Shown here piece by piece: positions 33,601-44,622 of a DNA stretch of 64,000 nucleotides (position 1 is its first letter; every line of letters begins with the position of its first letter). The translations under genes and the position numbers were made by a program. Source of the DNA: Clostridia bacterium (GTDB lineage: Bacteria; Bacillota; Clostridia; Oscillospirales; CAG-272). The DNA lies in NCBI GenBank assembly GCA_017399305.1, contig JAFQDK010000009.1:186001-250000 (forward strand). Reading direction: 5' to 3'. Below the pieces are notes generated by a model. It made no database searches. It was not told the DNA's origin and worked only from the letters and a program-made list of their open reading frames with translations.

Positions 33601-35281
33601 CAACGGCAACGATACCGTTCATACCCTTGGATGTGGTGGTATTTGTAATTCTACCGCCATTGATGATGATAGAAACGTTACCGATAGTACCTACTGCCTG
33701 TGCTTCACCTGTACGGATAGAGCCGCCACGTACATAGTGCCAGTCGCCGGAGTCGATCTGGATAGTGTAGTCAAAGAATTTTGTATTGTGAATCGTTGTG
33801 CCGCTACGTGCACAGTCTGTACCACCCCAGATTGCCATGGGGTTTTGCGAATAGGTGGTGGTGATTTCCTTGCCGAGGTGCAGGCTGTTACCCTGACAGT
33901 AGAACTCTGCGCCGTTTGTGTTTGAAATATCAATTTTTTCGATGATAGTATCGCCGCCGAGGAAAACGTCAACGTTAAAGGAGAGGGAAGCGCCTGTTTC
34001 ACGGTAATCAACGCCCTCATAAACGCTGGTGATTGTTATAGCGCCGTCATGCTTGGGGAATGCTGCCTCTGTTGCTGTGTCGATAATGGTGTCGCCGCAA
34101 ACAACTATGGTGCCGCCCTTGTCGCCGAGCAGCTTGAATGCATGATTGATTGATTGAACAGGATTGGAGAAAGACTTACCGTTGTTATCGTTTGAGCCGT
34201 TGTCGCTGAGATATACAACGGTCATGCTGGTGTCGGCTTCTTTATAATCGGTAATAGTGTCAAAGTTTTCGATGCAGACATAGCTTTCAAGCCAATCTGT
34301 TGGGATTTTTGCATCTGATGCGATATCAAGTACAGTGTAGCCGTAGTTAGTAGCGGTGCTGTAGAGTGCGCCGCCGTTGAGACCGATGAACGCGTTGTCA
34401 TCTCTCCAACCGGGGGTACCTGCGGTGAAATACTTTGAAACATCCATATTCTTTGTGATATGGACTGTAACATTTACATCGTATGCAACGTCTTCACTAC
34501 CGCAGCCTGTCATAAAGTTTGTTATTTTACCGCCATCAAGCGTAATGTCGACATTACCGCCGGTAACGGTCTTTGAGCCCCAGCGATATGCGCCGAAGAG
34601 CTTGTTTACCGTGCCGTTTTCACCGATAGTGATGTATGCAGTGCCGGTGTAGTTTGCAGCTGCGTATCTTGCAACGTTACGTCCGAGACCTGTGAGCTCG
34701 GCAATAGTACCGTCAAGTACAGTTACGTAAGCATCTTTTGTGTAGTCGTCATCGGGAACGGAAATAACCGAGTTTGTGTGGTCAAGACCGCCGATAACGT
34801 GCACCTCTACTTTTTCCATCTTTGTGCCCTTGCCGAATGTGAGGTGGAAGAAACGACCGGACATAACAAATGTCTTATTGTTGCCGTTGTAGATAGTGAT
34901 GTTTTCAAATGTAGTGTTTGCTGTGCAGACAAAGCGTGAACCGTCTGCGCAGATAAGACGTGCATTATAATCTGTGTCGCCGTCCTTACCTGTAATAACG
35001 ATTGTGCCGTCTGCCGCAGGGGAAATAAATCCGGGCAGAGATCCGTCGTAGTTAACGGAATTCTTTAATGTGTAGTCGCCGGTGACTACGATCGTACCGC
35101 CGTATGGCAGGGCGGTAATTGCATCAGCAATATCGCCGATGGGGGCTGAAGGCGAAGAACCGTTACCGGTACCGCCGTCAGCAAGGTACACAACATCATT
35201 TGCCGCGCTGATGCCAAGTACAGCCATGCCGCAAAGCAGTACTGTGATGAGAAGTGCACCAAAAAGTTTAAAGTTTTTCAT
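30608..35281 (-). CDS. Exported beta-helix / GH43-like protein with three SLH domains
   Basis: 1557 residues from the ATG at 35281 (GGAGAT upstream); the frame's earlier GTG-like start at 35299 lacks a site. Signal peptide 1-32. Three beta-helix modules, each opening VVYLADGGTGNG (33), VVYLSDNG (about 353) or VIYLMDGGEGDGSTP (about 712). GH43-like propeller (about 1020-1350) with D1026 in GFADPSIVYHEGYYYY and E1219 in GIMEGPYPFYTPSGELY. C-terminus (about 1375-1557) has three S-layer homology repeats (FTDVWQNAWFYGYVKTAYEY; ITRGEMAIVFANIL; NFRPNDEIIRSEACVIFTRI) that would bind the pyruvylated cell-wall polymer. So this paralogue is wall-anchored while its relatives carry dockerins. Start 11 bases after the binding-protein gene. 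Confidence 0.85.
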   Translation of the reverse strand: MKNFKLFGALLITVLLCGMAVLGISAANDVVYLADGGTGNGSSPSAPIGDIADAITALPYGGTIVVTGDYTLKNSVNYDGSLPGFISPAADGTIVITGKDGDTDYNARLICADGSRFVCTANTTFENITIYNGNNKTFVMSGRFFHLTFGKGTKMEKVEVHVIGGLDHTNSVISVPDDDYTKDAYVTVLDGTIAELTGLGRNVARYAAANYTGTAYITIGENGTVNKLFGAYRWGSKTVTGGNVDITLDGGKITNFMTGCGSEDVAYDVNVTVHITKNMDVSKYFTAGTPGWRDDNAFIGLNGGALYSTATNYGYTVLDIASDAKIPTDWLESYVCIENFDTITDYKEADTSMTVVYLSDNGSNDNNGKSFSNPVQSINHAFKLLGDKGGTIVVCGDTIIDTATEAAFPKHDGAITITSVYEGVDYRETGASLSFNVDVFLGGDTIIEKIDISNTNGAEFYCQGNSLHLGKEITTTYSQNPMAIWGGTDCARSGTTIHNTKFFDYTIQIDSGDWHYVRGGSIRTGEAQAVGTIGNVSIIINGGRITNTTTSKGMNGIVAVAGFDALEGYAKIEINGGEINCSVMGLGRPGTNSTATNSAYAHGDVTITITGGKFRKGITVGAVHDTIAGELTGDFTLAVSGGDFSGAASFNAESVLGTSTLLLAGGIAPKAVDFDSTVNATNTSDFETKLATLLDGESKKVTFPAVTAKSDVIYLMDGGEGDGSTPDKAIGDIVEATEKLPNGGTIVVCGKVSIDLGKTLRQTNGKITLTSTYGGVDYATLNNAHIELTKHIAFRSETLIENIKFVSKGNNCYLSAEGNEFTIGEGVECEIFKGNRCEDYPSIIAGSFSLSTSLRKDLHITVKSGTWGSLSGAQFSTVANSGATRRVEGNIVIDVYGGKFTDDCYIVGINNLKGNATLNAYGGTFACSIFGIAGQNLTVDGNITLNGYKAAFEGDIRAAQNDLPTLNGKFAFNVYESDITRASVIIGAENLPGENTSEINVAANIDLEKELTGEISFQNPIAGFADPSIVYHEGYYYYTYANGYNGGQGLWMAKAVNLCDIGKVEPILIWSQKLTGQGKEMTALWAPQLYFMDGRWYIYAAAQTSKDAASGADLRYPYVWIGQEDDPTGPYEYFGCMENIDTEVHSYLSPRVIKHGGKWYMFMSGFYRSEDTNPHTQRMRVCELESPTKMASKQIVISSPCYYYEYDPADTAMLKGIMEGPYPFYTPSGELYMFFAAGHTRTDYYSTGIMRFNGTENDSLLDATKWEKFPEPLQYANLNNFVYSPGALVVTTSPDGSRYYGVYHAKEYHLSAYSMRRMHMQEITFDENGFPHMEDPQPVSTVFTMEMNSLPLAKRISNFTTAGKLDAAGGKFEKTRVYENNFTDVWQNAWFYGYVKTAYEYALANGTSATAFSPNGKFTVAQALTAAVNIHKAYNGTTVRAAAQGEKWYTPYIEYCTNAGIITASQFDNFDRNITRGEMAIVFANILPSSEYAAVRSGSNPDVTSDMACYSAVQKLYNAGIVGGDAGTGNFRPNDEIIRSEACVIFTRIAAKEYRAK

Positions 35282-35292
35282 ATTTATCTCCT

Positions 35293-36759
35293 TTACCATT
35301 GTGCAGCTGCTTTAGCATAAGCTTCGCCAATTTCGGTGAGTGATGCTTCTGCCGCGCTCTTTTTTGAATCAAAAGTTGATGCAAAATTCTTTGAACCTTC
35401 TCTGAAGAGGAAGATAAGTTCTTTATTTATATCGCCGGGCTGAACATAAAGGCCAAGGTCATATGCACGCGTTGCGGCCATGAGTTCGAGTGTTTCCATC
35501 GAATCCTCATCGCGGAAATACTGACCGGTGAGAGTCTTTTCGTAGTATGCAGGAGTGGTATATTCTTTGCCGTAGTAGCTGAGCGCTTCAAGCACGTTTC
35601 CTGTCATTTCGGGATTGTCGATGCTTGCCGGTGCACATATAAATGTCATATGATACGGTGAAGCCGCTGTGTGATAGTCTTCTTGAGCTGCATCATACTT
35701 GGGATAAGGAAGGATGCCGTAGTCTGTTTCCATGTCGCGGTAATTGTCAAGAGACTGGAGTCTACCGAGGAAGAAAAGTGCGCGGTTTGTGGAGAACATT
35801 GTTATTGCTTCCTGCGCGGTGTAGCGCTGATAGTTGATTGCATCACCGCCAAAGCAGATGTCGGTGTAGCTTGAAAGCACGTCTACAATGCGTTCACTTC
35901 CGGTCAAGGTGAGATTCATATTGCCGCTTTTGTCAACGGTTACAACCTTTTCGCCACTGCCTCCGAATATTGCATATACCGAGTCGTCCCATGTGATAAT
36001 GCCGAACTTGTCGCTCATGTCCATTGAGCCGTCGGAGTTGAGGTCTTCTGTGGCAAGTTTTGCATAGGATGCAAGTGCTTCATGTGTCCATGCACCGTCA
36101 GCAACGATCTCATAGAAGTCGTCTTCGATGTTGAGGTCTTTTTTGACCTGCTTGTTGAAGCCTATAACATGCTGTTGCATATCATCCCAGAAAGAGATAT
36201 CACCGGTGGTGTAGAAGATGCAACCGCTTATAGCAAGGTCGCTGTTTGCTTTTTGGTCCCACCAAGAGTTATCAAGGTTGATTCCAGGCAGATTTGAAAG
36301 TTCATAGAGCGAATCGGAGGTTGCAAGCGGAACCGCATCATATGCGCCGATTACAGCCGCATCATAGTCTGCAGTACCTGACATGACGGATGTGTAAATC
36401 TTGGTTAGTCCTGTGTTGCTGCCGCCCATATCTTCTACAAGCTCAATGTCTATGCCGTAGAGCTCCTCAACGGCGGCGTTCTTTTTGTATACCGCCTCGT
36501 CAAGTGTCGAGCGCTCTGATGCATCAATGTTTGAAAAATCCTTGAAATCTACATTAGAGTTCGGGTCTTTTCCTGATACAAGCAATACAAATTCATCATT
36601 GTATTTTGCATTTGCCGGGGTGAATTCTTCACTTATTTCAACGGTTGTGACAGCTTCGGTTGCAGTGGTATTGGCTGGTGTTTTTTCACCGCATGCTGAA
36701 AGTGCCGATATACTCATTGTCGCCGCAAGCAACAACGATGCGAATTTTGTTTTATTCAT
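35293..36759 (-). CDS. ABC transporter solute-binding lipoprotein, without adjacent permeases
   Basis: 488 residues. Lipoprotein signal peptide with lipobox LSAC (C23), then a Thr-rich linker and a family-1-type extracellular sugar-binding fold: YDAAVIGAYDAVPLATSD, ISGCIFYTTGDISFWDD, DKFGIITWDDSVYAIFGG, APASIDNPEMTGNVLEALSY. The translation start at 36759 has GGAGAG, lying inside the 3' end of the AraC gene, so the two are coupled. No membrane permease or ATPase gene is in the window; it must share permeases encoded elsewhere or act as a sensor ligand-binder. Expected to capture oligosaccharides released by the surface GH43 enzymes. Confidence 0.87.
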   Translation of the reverse strand: MNKTKFASLLLAATMSISALSACGEKTPANTTATEAVTTVEISEEFTPANAKYNDEFVLLVSGKDPNSNVDFKDFSNIDASERSTLDEAVYKKNAAVEELYGIDIELVEDMGGSNTGLTKIYTSVMSGTADYDAAVIGAYDAVPLATSDSLYELSNLPGINLDNSWWDQKANSDLAISGCIFYTTGDISFWDDMQQHVIGFNKQVKKDLNIEDDFYEIVADGAWTHEALASYAKLATEDLNSDGSMDMSDKFGIITWDDSVYAIFGGSGEKVVTVDKSGNMNLTLTGSERIVDVLSSYTDICFGGDAINYQRYTAQEAITMFSTNRALFFLGRLQSLDNYRDMETDYGILPYPKYDAAQEDYHTAASPYHMTFICAPASIDNPEMTGNVLEALSYYGKEYTTPAYYEKTLTGQYFRDEDSMETLELMAATRAYDLGLYVQPGDINKELIFLFREGSKNFASTFDSKKSAAEASLTEIGEAYAKAAAQW

Positions 36760-36760
36760 A

Positions 36761-40785
<4,025 letters not shown>

Positions 40786-40796
40786 TTATATCCTAC

Positions 40797-40826
40797 TTGA
40801 ATTGTATCAGCAGAATAGAGTATAAT
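40797..40826 (+). promoter_or_regulatory. Promoter of the plus-strand AraC gene
   Basis: TTGAAT (40797-40802), 18-base spacer, TATAAT (40821-40826). Divergent from the lacZ promoter, with about 85 bases between the -35 boxes. Confidence 0.6.
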
Positions 40827-40880
40827 ACAAGAAACGGACTTTTATATATTAGACAAATTTTTGGATATTCGGAGGGAGAC

Positions 40881-41663
40881 ATGTCAATTTTTCATCAGAC
40901 ACTCTGGCAGAATGTTTATGTGTGGAAAAGAAGCACACTCGAGCCTTTTCCGCTTCATTTTCATGGGTATGTTGAGGTTTTATACCTGAAAAGAGGCAGG
41001 GCTTTGTGCAGTGTTGACTTTAAGGAGTATACCATGAAAGCAGGAGACATTTTATTTGTTTTTCCTGACATGGTGCATGATGTTGTGAGTGCCGATGCAA
41101 ACAGTGAAAACTATGTATTGTTTTTGCCGCGTGAAATTTCGGTTTTTGGTGAGTTTTTTAAAAACAAAGTACCGCAACAGCCATTGATCCCGGGCGGAGC
41201 GGACAATGAAGTTGATATGCTTTTTGAAAATGCGCTCAAGGTATATAACGACCGTGAAAATATGTATTTTCGCGGTGAGGCGCTCGGATATATTCTTTTG
41301 ATACTTGCAAGGTTGCTTCCGCGCCTTGACCTGCTTGACGATACAAAGACCGACAAGAGTCTTGAGAGAAGAATTATAGAATACTGCTCCGAGCATTTTG
41401 CCGATCCGATAAAGCTTTCGGATATAGCATGTGAAATGGGATATACACCAGCGTATTTTTCGGACATTTTTTCAAAGAAATTCAGGGGCGGATTTGCAAA
41501 GTTTTTGAATGCGCTCCGTGTCGAGGAGGCGAAAAAACAGTTGTCTGAGGACAAATCGGTCTCCGACGTCGCTTTTTCGTGCGGATTTGGCAGTATAAGA
41601 ACCTTTAACCGTGTGTTCAAGGAGCATACAGGCAAAACACCGAAAGAGTATAGAGAGAAATAA
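40881..41663 (+). CDS. AraC-family regulator divergent from lacZ
   Basis: 260 residues starting MSIFHQTLWQNVYVW; ATG at 40881 follows GGAGGGAG, while the frame's earlier start at 40797 lies in the promoter. Cupin sensor: PFPLHFHGYVEVLYLKRG, DILFVFPDMVHDVV, with metal- or sugar-ligand histidines. DNA-binding part: IKLSDIACEMGYTPAYFSDIFSK and VSDVAFSCGFGSIRTFNRVFKEH, ending GKTPKEYREK. It could control both its own gene and the lacZ operon; the second AraC of the operon gives two regulators for one locus. Confidence 0.93.
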   Translation: MSIFHQTLWQNVYVWKRSTLEPFPLHFHGYVEVLYLKRGRALCSVDFKEYTMKAGDILFVFPDMVHDVVSADANSENYVLFLPREISVFGEFFKNKVPQQPLIPGGADNEVDMLFENALKVYNDRENMYFRGEALGYILLILARLLPRLDLLDDTKTDKSLERRIIEYCSEHFADPIKLSDIACEMGYTPAYFSDIFSKKFRGGFAKFLNALRVEEAKKQLSEDKSVSDVAFSCGFGSIRTFNRVFKEHTGKTPKEYREK

Positions 41664-41758
41664 ACTGATGTTTATGTGTGTAATGGCGACGCACCAACTT
41701 GTGGTTTCCAATTTACAACACATAATCATTAATTTTTCATTCTATCATGAAAACAAAA

Positions 41759-41784
41759 ACAGCACAGGTTTTTACCTGTGCTGT
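41759..41784 (-). terminator. Terminator of pnp
   Basis: ACAGCACAGGT (41759-41769), a TTTT loop, ACCTGTGCTGT (41774-41784): 11 perfect pairs, followed on the minus strand by a T-rich run. It begins ten bases after the pnp stop codon. Confidence 0.88.
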
Positions 41785-41794
41785 CTGTTATTAT

Positions 41795-43912
41795 TTACTC
41801 AGCTTTTTCTGCGGGCTTTTCTTCTGCAGGAAGAGCATCCTTCATAGAGAGGTTCATGCGGTTCTTTTCGTCAGTGCCGAGGAACTTAACGCGTACCTTC
41901 TGGCCAACCTCAACCTTGTCCTCAACCTTTTCGATGCGCTCTTTAGCGATCTTGGAGATGTGAACCATGCCTTCCTTACCGGGAGCGAATTCAACGAAAG
42001 CACCGATCGGGATGATTCTGGTAACAGTACCCTCATAGATTGCACCAACAGCAGGCTCAAATACGATACCTGCGATAATCTCCTGAGCAGCATAAGCCGC
42101 GTCGCGGTTAACTGCGGAGATATATACTGTTCCGTCGTCCTCGATGTCGATCTTAGCGCCGGTGTCAGCAACGATCTTCTGGATAACCTTACCGCCGCTA
42201 CCGATAACCTCACGGATCTTGTCGGGATTGATCTTCATGGTGATCATCTTGGGAGCATACTCGGAAACGTCTGCTCTGGGCTGAGGAATAGCCTTGAGAA
42301 TAATCTCGTCGATGATGTAATCTCTACCCTTGTGGGTAACTGCAAATGCTTCCTTAACGATTTCAGGTGTAAGACCATCGATCTTAAGGTCCATCTGAAT
42401 GGATGTGATACCCTTGTGAGTACCTGCTACCTTAAAGTCCATGTCGCCGTAGAAGTCTTCAAGACCCTGAATGTCGATCATGGTCATCCATCTCTCGCCC
42501 TCGGTGATAAGACCGCATGAGATACCTGCAACAGGAGCCTTGATCGGAACACCTGCATCCATAAGTGCAAGTGTGGAGCCGCAAACGGATGCCTGAGAAG
42601 TAGAACCGTTGGAGGAAACTACCTCGGAAACAAGACGCATTGCATAGGGGAACTCCTCAACGGAGGGAAGTACGGGAACGAGCGAACGCTCAGCAAGTGC
42701 ACCGTGACCGATTTCTCTGCGTCCGGGGCTTCTTGCAGCCTTTGCTTCACCGGTGGAGTAGCCGGGCATGTTGTAGTGGTGCATGTAGCGCTTTGAGGTC
42801 TGCTCATCGATGCCGTCAAGCTCCTGAGCATCGTCCATGGAGCCGAGAGTAGCAATGGTGAGAACCTGTGTCTGACCTCTTGTAAAGAGACCGCTACCGT
42901 GTACACGGTTAATGAGACCTACCTCTGCAGCGAGGGGACGGATCTCATCAAGACGGCGACCGTCAACGCGCTTGCCGTCTTCAAGGAGCCAACGACGAAC
43001 GATCTTTTTCTGAATCTTGTAGATAAGCTCGCCCATGATAGCGCCGATTTCGGGATACTTTTCCTCAAACTCTGCAACGATTGCATCGGTGATCGGAACC
43101 ATACGTGCATCACGTACGTTCTTATCATCGGTGTCAAGCGCGTGCATAACGTCCTTTTCGCAGAAAGCGAAAACTTCGTCAAACATATCGTGGTCAAGCT
43201 CGCAAGAGGGATACTCAAACTTGGGCTTGCCAACTTCTGCAACGATAGTATTGATAAAGCCGATAAGAGCCTTGATCTCCTCGTGAGCCTTCATGATAGC
43301 ATTGAACATGTCATCGTCGGAAATCTCGTTTGCGCCTGCCTCAATCATAACGATCTTTTTCTCGGAAGCAGCAACGGTAAGCTCCATGTCGCTTACTTCA
43401 CGCTGTGCGAGTGTGGGGTTGATAACGGGCTTACCGTCAACCATACCAACGAAAACGCCGCCGATAGGACCGTTCCACGGAATGTCGGAGATAGAGAGCG
43501 CAATAGATGCACCGATCATACCTGCGATTTCATGAGAGCAGTCGGGATCAACAGCCATAACTGTGAGCGAAATTGCTACATCGTTACGAAGGTCCTTGGG
43601 GAAGAGGGGACGGATAGGACGGTCGATAACGCGGGATGTGAGAATAGCCTTCTCACCGGGACGGCCTTCACGCTTAAGGAAGCCGCCGGGGATCTTGCCT
43701 GCCGCGTACATTCTCTCTTCAAAGTCAACAGAGAGGGGCAAAAAGTCAATGCCGTCGCGGGGCTTCTCGGATGCAGTTGCGCAAGCGAGAACTACGGTTT
43801 CGCCGTAGCGGATAAGGCAGGAGCCGTTTGCAAGACCTGCAAGTTTGCCGGTCTCAACTACGAGGGGTCTGCCTGCAAATGTGTAATTAAACACTTTGTA
43901 GTTTTCAAACAT
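41795..43912 (-). CDS. pnp: Polyribonucleotide nucleotidyltransferase (PNPase)
   Basis: 705 residues. PNPase degrades RNA 3' to 5' by phosphorolysis. Two RNase PH-type domains (about 10-215 and 315-540) frame a helical domain; landmarks are GIDFLPLSVDFEERMYAAGK, FTRGQTQVLTIATLGS and MDAGVPIKAPVAGISCGL. C-terminal KH domain (IREVIGSGGKVIQKI, about 550) and S1 domain (GTVTRIIPIGAFVEFAPG, about 620-685), then an acidic tail. ATG at 43912 has GGAGG eight bases upstream; the TTG at 43927 overlaps that site. It follows rpsO, the common rpsO-pnp order, and has a long leader hairpin. Confidence 0.98.
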   Translation of the reverse strand: MFENYKVFNYTFAGRPLVVETGKLAGLANGSCLIRYGETVVLACATASEKPRDGIDFLPLSVDFEERMYAAGKIPGGFLKREGRPGEKAILTSRVIDRPIRPLFPKDLRNDVAISLTVMAVDPDCSHEIAGMIGASIALSISDIPWNGPIGGVFVGMVDGKPVINPTLAQREVSDMELTVAASEKKIVMIEAGANEISDDDMFNAIMKAHEEIKALIGFINTIVAEVGKPKFEYPSCELDHDMFDEVFAFCEKDVMHALDTDDKNVRDARMVPITDAIVAEFEEKYPEIGAIMGELIYKIQKKIVRRWLLEDGKRVDGRRLDEIRPLAAEVGLINRVHGSGLFTRGQTQVLTIATLGSMDDAQELDGIDEQTSKRYMHHYNMPGYSTGEAKAARSPGRREIGHGALAERSLVPVLPSVEEFPYAMRLVSEVVSSNGSTSQASVCGSTLALMDAGVPIKAPVAGISCGLITEGERWMTMIDIQGLEDFYGDMDFKVAGTHKGITSIQMDLKIDGLTPEIVKEAFAVTHKGRDYIIDEIILKAIPQPRADVSEYAPKMITMKINPDKIREVIGSGGKVIQKIVADTGAKIDIEDDGTVYISAVNRDAAYAAQEIIAGIVFEPAVGAIYEGTVTRIIPIGAFVEFAPGKEGMVHISKIAKERIEKVEDKVEVGQKVRVKFLGTDEKNRMNLSMKDALPAEEKPAEKAE

Positions 43913-43940
43913 TTTTCTTTCCTCCAATATTTTTTCTTTT

Positions 43941-44013
43941 GGCGGAACGGTTTAGCAATTAAATACACCTTTTTGCGCTGAAAAAAGCATATTTAATGGC
44001 TAATCCCTCCGCC
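43941..44013 (-). promoter_or_regulatory. Long imperfect hairpin in the pnp leader
   Basis: Arms 43941-43974 and 43982-44013 fold into a stem of about 27 pairs: GGCGGA/TCCGCC at the base, TTAGC/GCTAA, ATTAAATA/TATTTAAT and CTTTTT/AAAAAG near the loop, with a few mismatches. It ends about 15 bases before the pnp Shine-Dalgarno. On the pnp strand no T tract follows, so it is not a terminator. In Escherichia coli a long pnp leader hairpin is cut by RNase III and PNPase then represses its own mRNA; this may be an analogue. Confidence 0.65.
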
Positions 44014-44037
44014 TTTTTTCTTGTCTTTTATAGAGAA

Positions 44038-44067
44038 CAAACCGAAGCCGTATACGACTTCGGTTTG
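44038..44067 (-). terminator. Possible weak terminator of rpsO
   Basis: CAAACCGAAG (44038-44047) pairs with CTTCGGTTTG (44058-44067) around a CGTATACG core. On the rpsO strand the following run is interrupted (TTC), so termination would be partial, allowing read-through into pnp. It starts 16 bases after the rpsO stop codon. Confidence 0.55.
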
Positions 44068-44082
44068 ATTTCTAACAAATAA

Positions 44083-44349
44083 TTACTTACGGAGACCGAG
44101 CTTGTCTACGATTGCACGGTAGCGCTCGATGTCCTTCTTCTGAAGGTAGTTGAGAAGATTTCTTCTGTTACCGATCATCTTGAACATACCGCGGCGGCTG
44201 TGATGGTCCTTGGGGTTGCTCTTGAGATGCTCGGTGAGGTCATTGATTCTCTTGGAGAGAATAGCGATCTGAACTTCAGGAGAACCTGTGTCACCTTCGT
44301 GAGTTGCATAAGTTGTGATAATTTCCTGCTTTACATCCTTCATCAACAT
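44083..44349 (-). CDS. rpsO: 30S ribosomal protein S15
   Basis: 88 residues, the usual length. S15 binds 16S rRNA helices 20-22 early in 30S assembly and often represses its own mRNA. It carries [34 protein letters not shown] and [13 protein letters not shown]. The ATG at 44349 has AAGGA seven bases upstream; the frame's extra eight codons lack a site, and a second ATG at 44343 is possible. It precedes pnp on the same strand. Confidence 0.97.
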   Translation of the reverse strand: MLMKDVKQEIITTYATHEGDTGSPEVQIAILSKRINDLTEHLKSNPKDHHSRRGMFKMIGNRRNLLNYLQKKDIERYRAIVDKLGLRK

Positions 44350-44472
44350 GATAAAGTCCTTTCTTGAAAGCACACGCTTTCACCTTGTTAATATTTACCG
44401 CAAACTAAGCCGAGGGTTGGTGAAAATGTACCTGTACGTACCTGTGTCCCAAAGCTGAGTTTCGGCATTGCG
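44350..44472 (-). promoter_or_regulatory. Structured rpsO leader, candidate S15 autoregulatory site
   Basis: About 120 bases between promoter and start codon. Visible structure: GCCGA (44466-44462 read on the minus strand) pairing with TCGGC (44413-44409); a direct repeat GTACCTGT (44429-44436, 44439-44446) around a GTACGTAC palindrome; and a GAAAGC-GTGT-GCTTTC hairpin (44366-44381) five bases before the Shine-Dalgarno. S15 leaders differ between bacterial groups, so this is a candidate only. Confidence 0.45.
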
Positions 44473-44478
44473 ACCAAA

Positions 44479-44507
44479 ATTATACCACACATTTTTTTAT
44501 TTGTAAA
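44479..44507 (-). promoter_or_regulatory. SigmaA promoter of rpsO(-pnp)
   Basis: On the minus strand, TTTACA (44507-44502), 17-base spacer, TATAAT (44484-44479). Confidence 0.82.
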
Positions 44508-44565
44508 GAGTTTTTTTCATTTTTCTACAAAAAAGCTTTTTTATATAAAACAATGAAGAAAAACG

Positions 44566-44593
44566 TTGACAGACGTTGTGTTTTTGATATAAT
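44566..44593 (+). promoter_or_regulatory. SigmaA promoter of the 44623 dockerin gene
   Basis: TTGACA (44566-44571), 16-base spacer, TATAAT (44588-44593); start of transcription about 20 bases before the ATG at 44623, which has AGAGGTG. Divergent from the rpsO promoter. Confidence 0.8.
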
Positions 44594-44622
44594 TTTTATG
44601 AAGAAACTATCAGAGGTGCTTT

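Noticed and set aside
42899-43981. 360-codon plus-strand frame opposite pnp
   Set aside because: Antisense shadow of PNPase caused by biased codon use; no ribosome site or domain.
43941-44020. Plus-strand terminator reading of the pnp leader hairpin (TCCGCC followed by T run)
   Set aside because: No plus-strand gene ends upstream; both neighbouring genes are on the minus strand.
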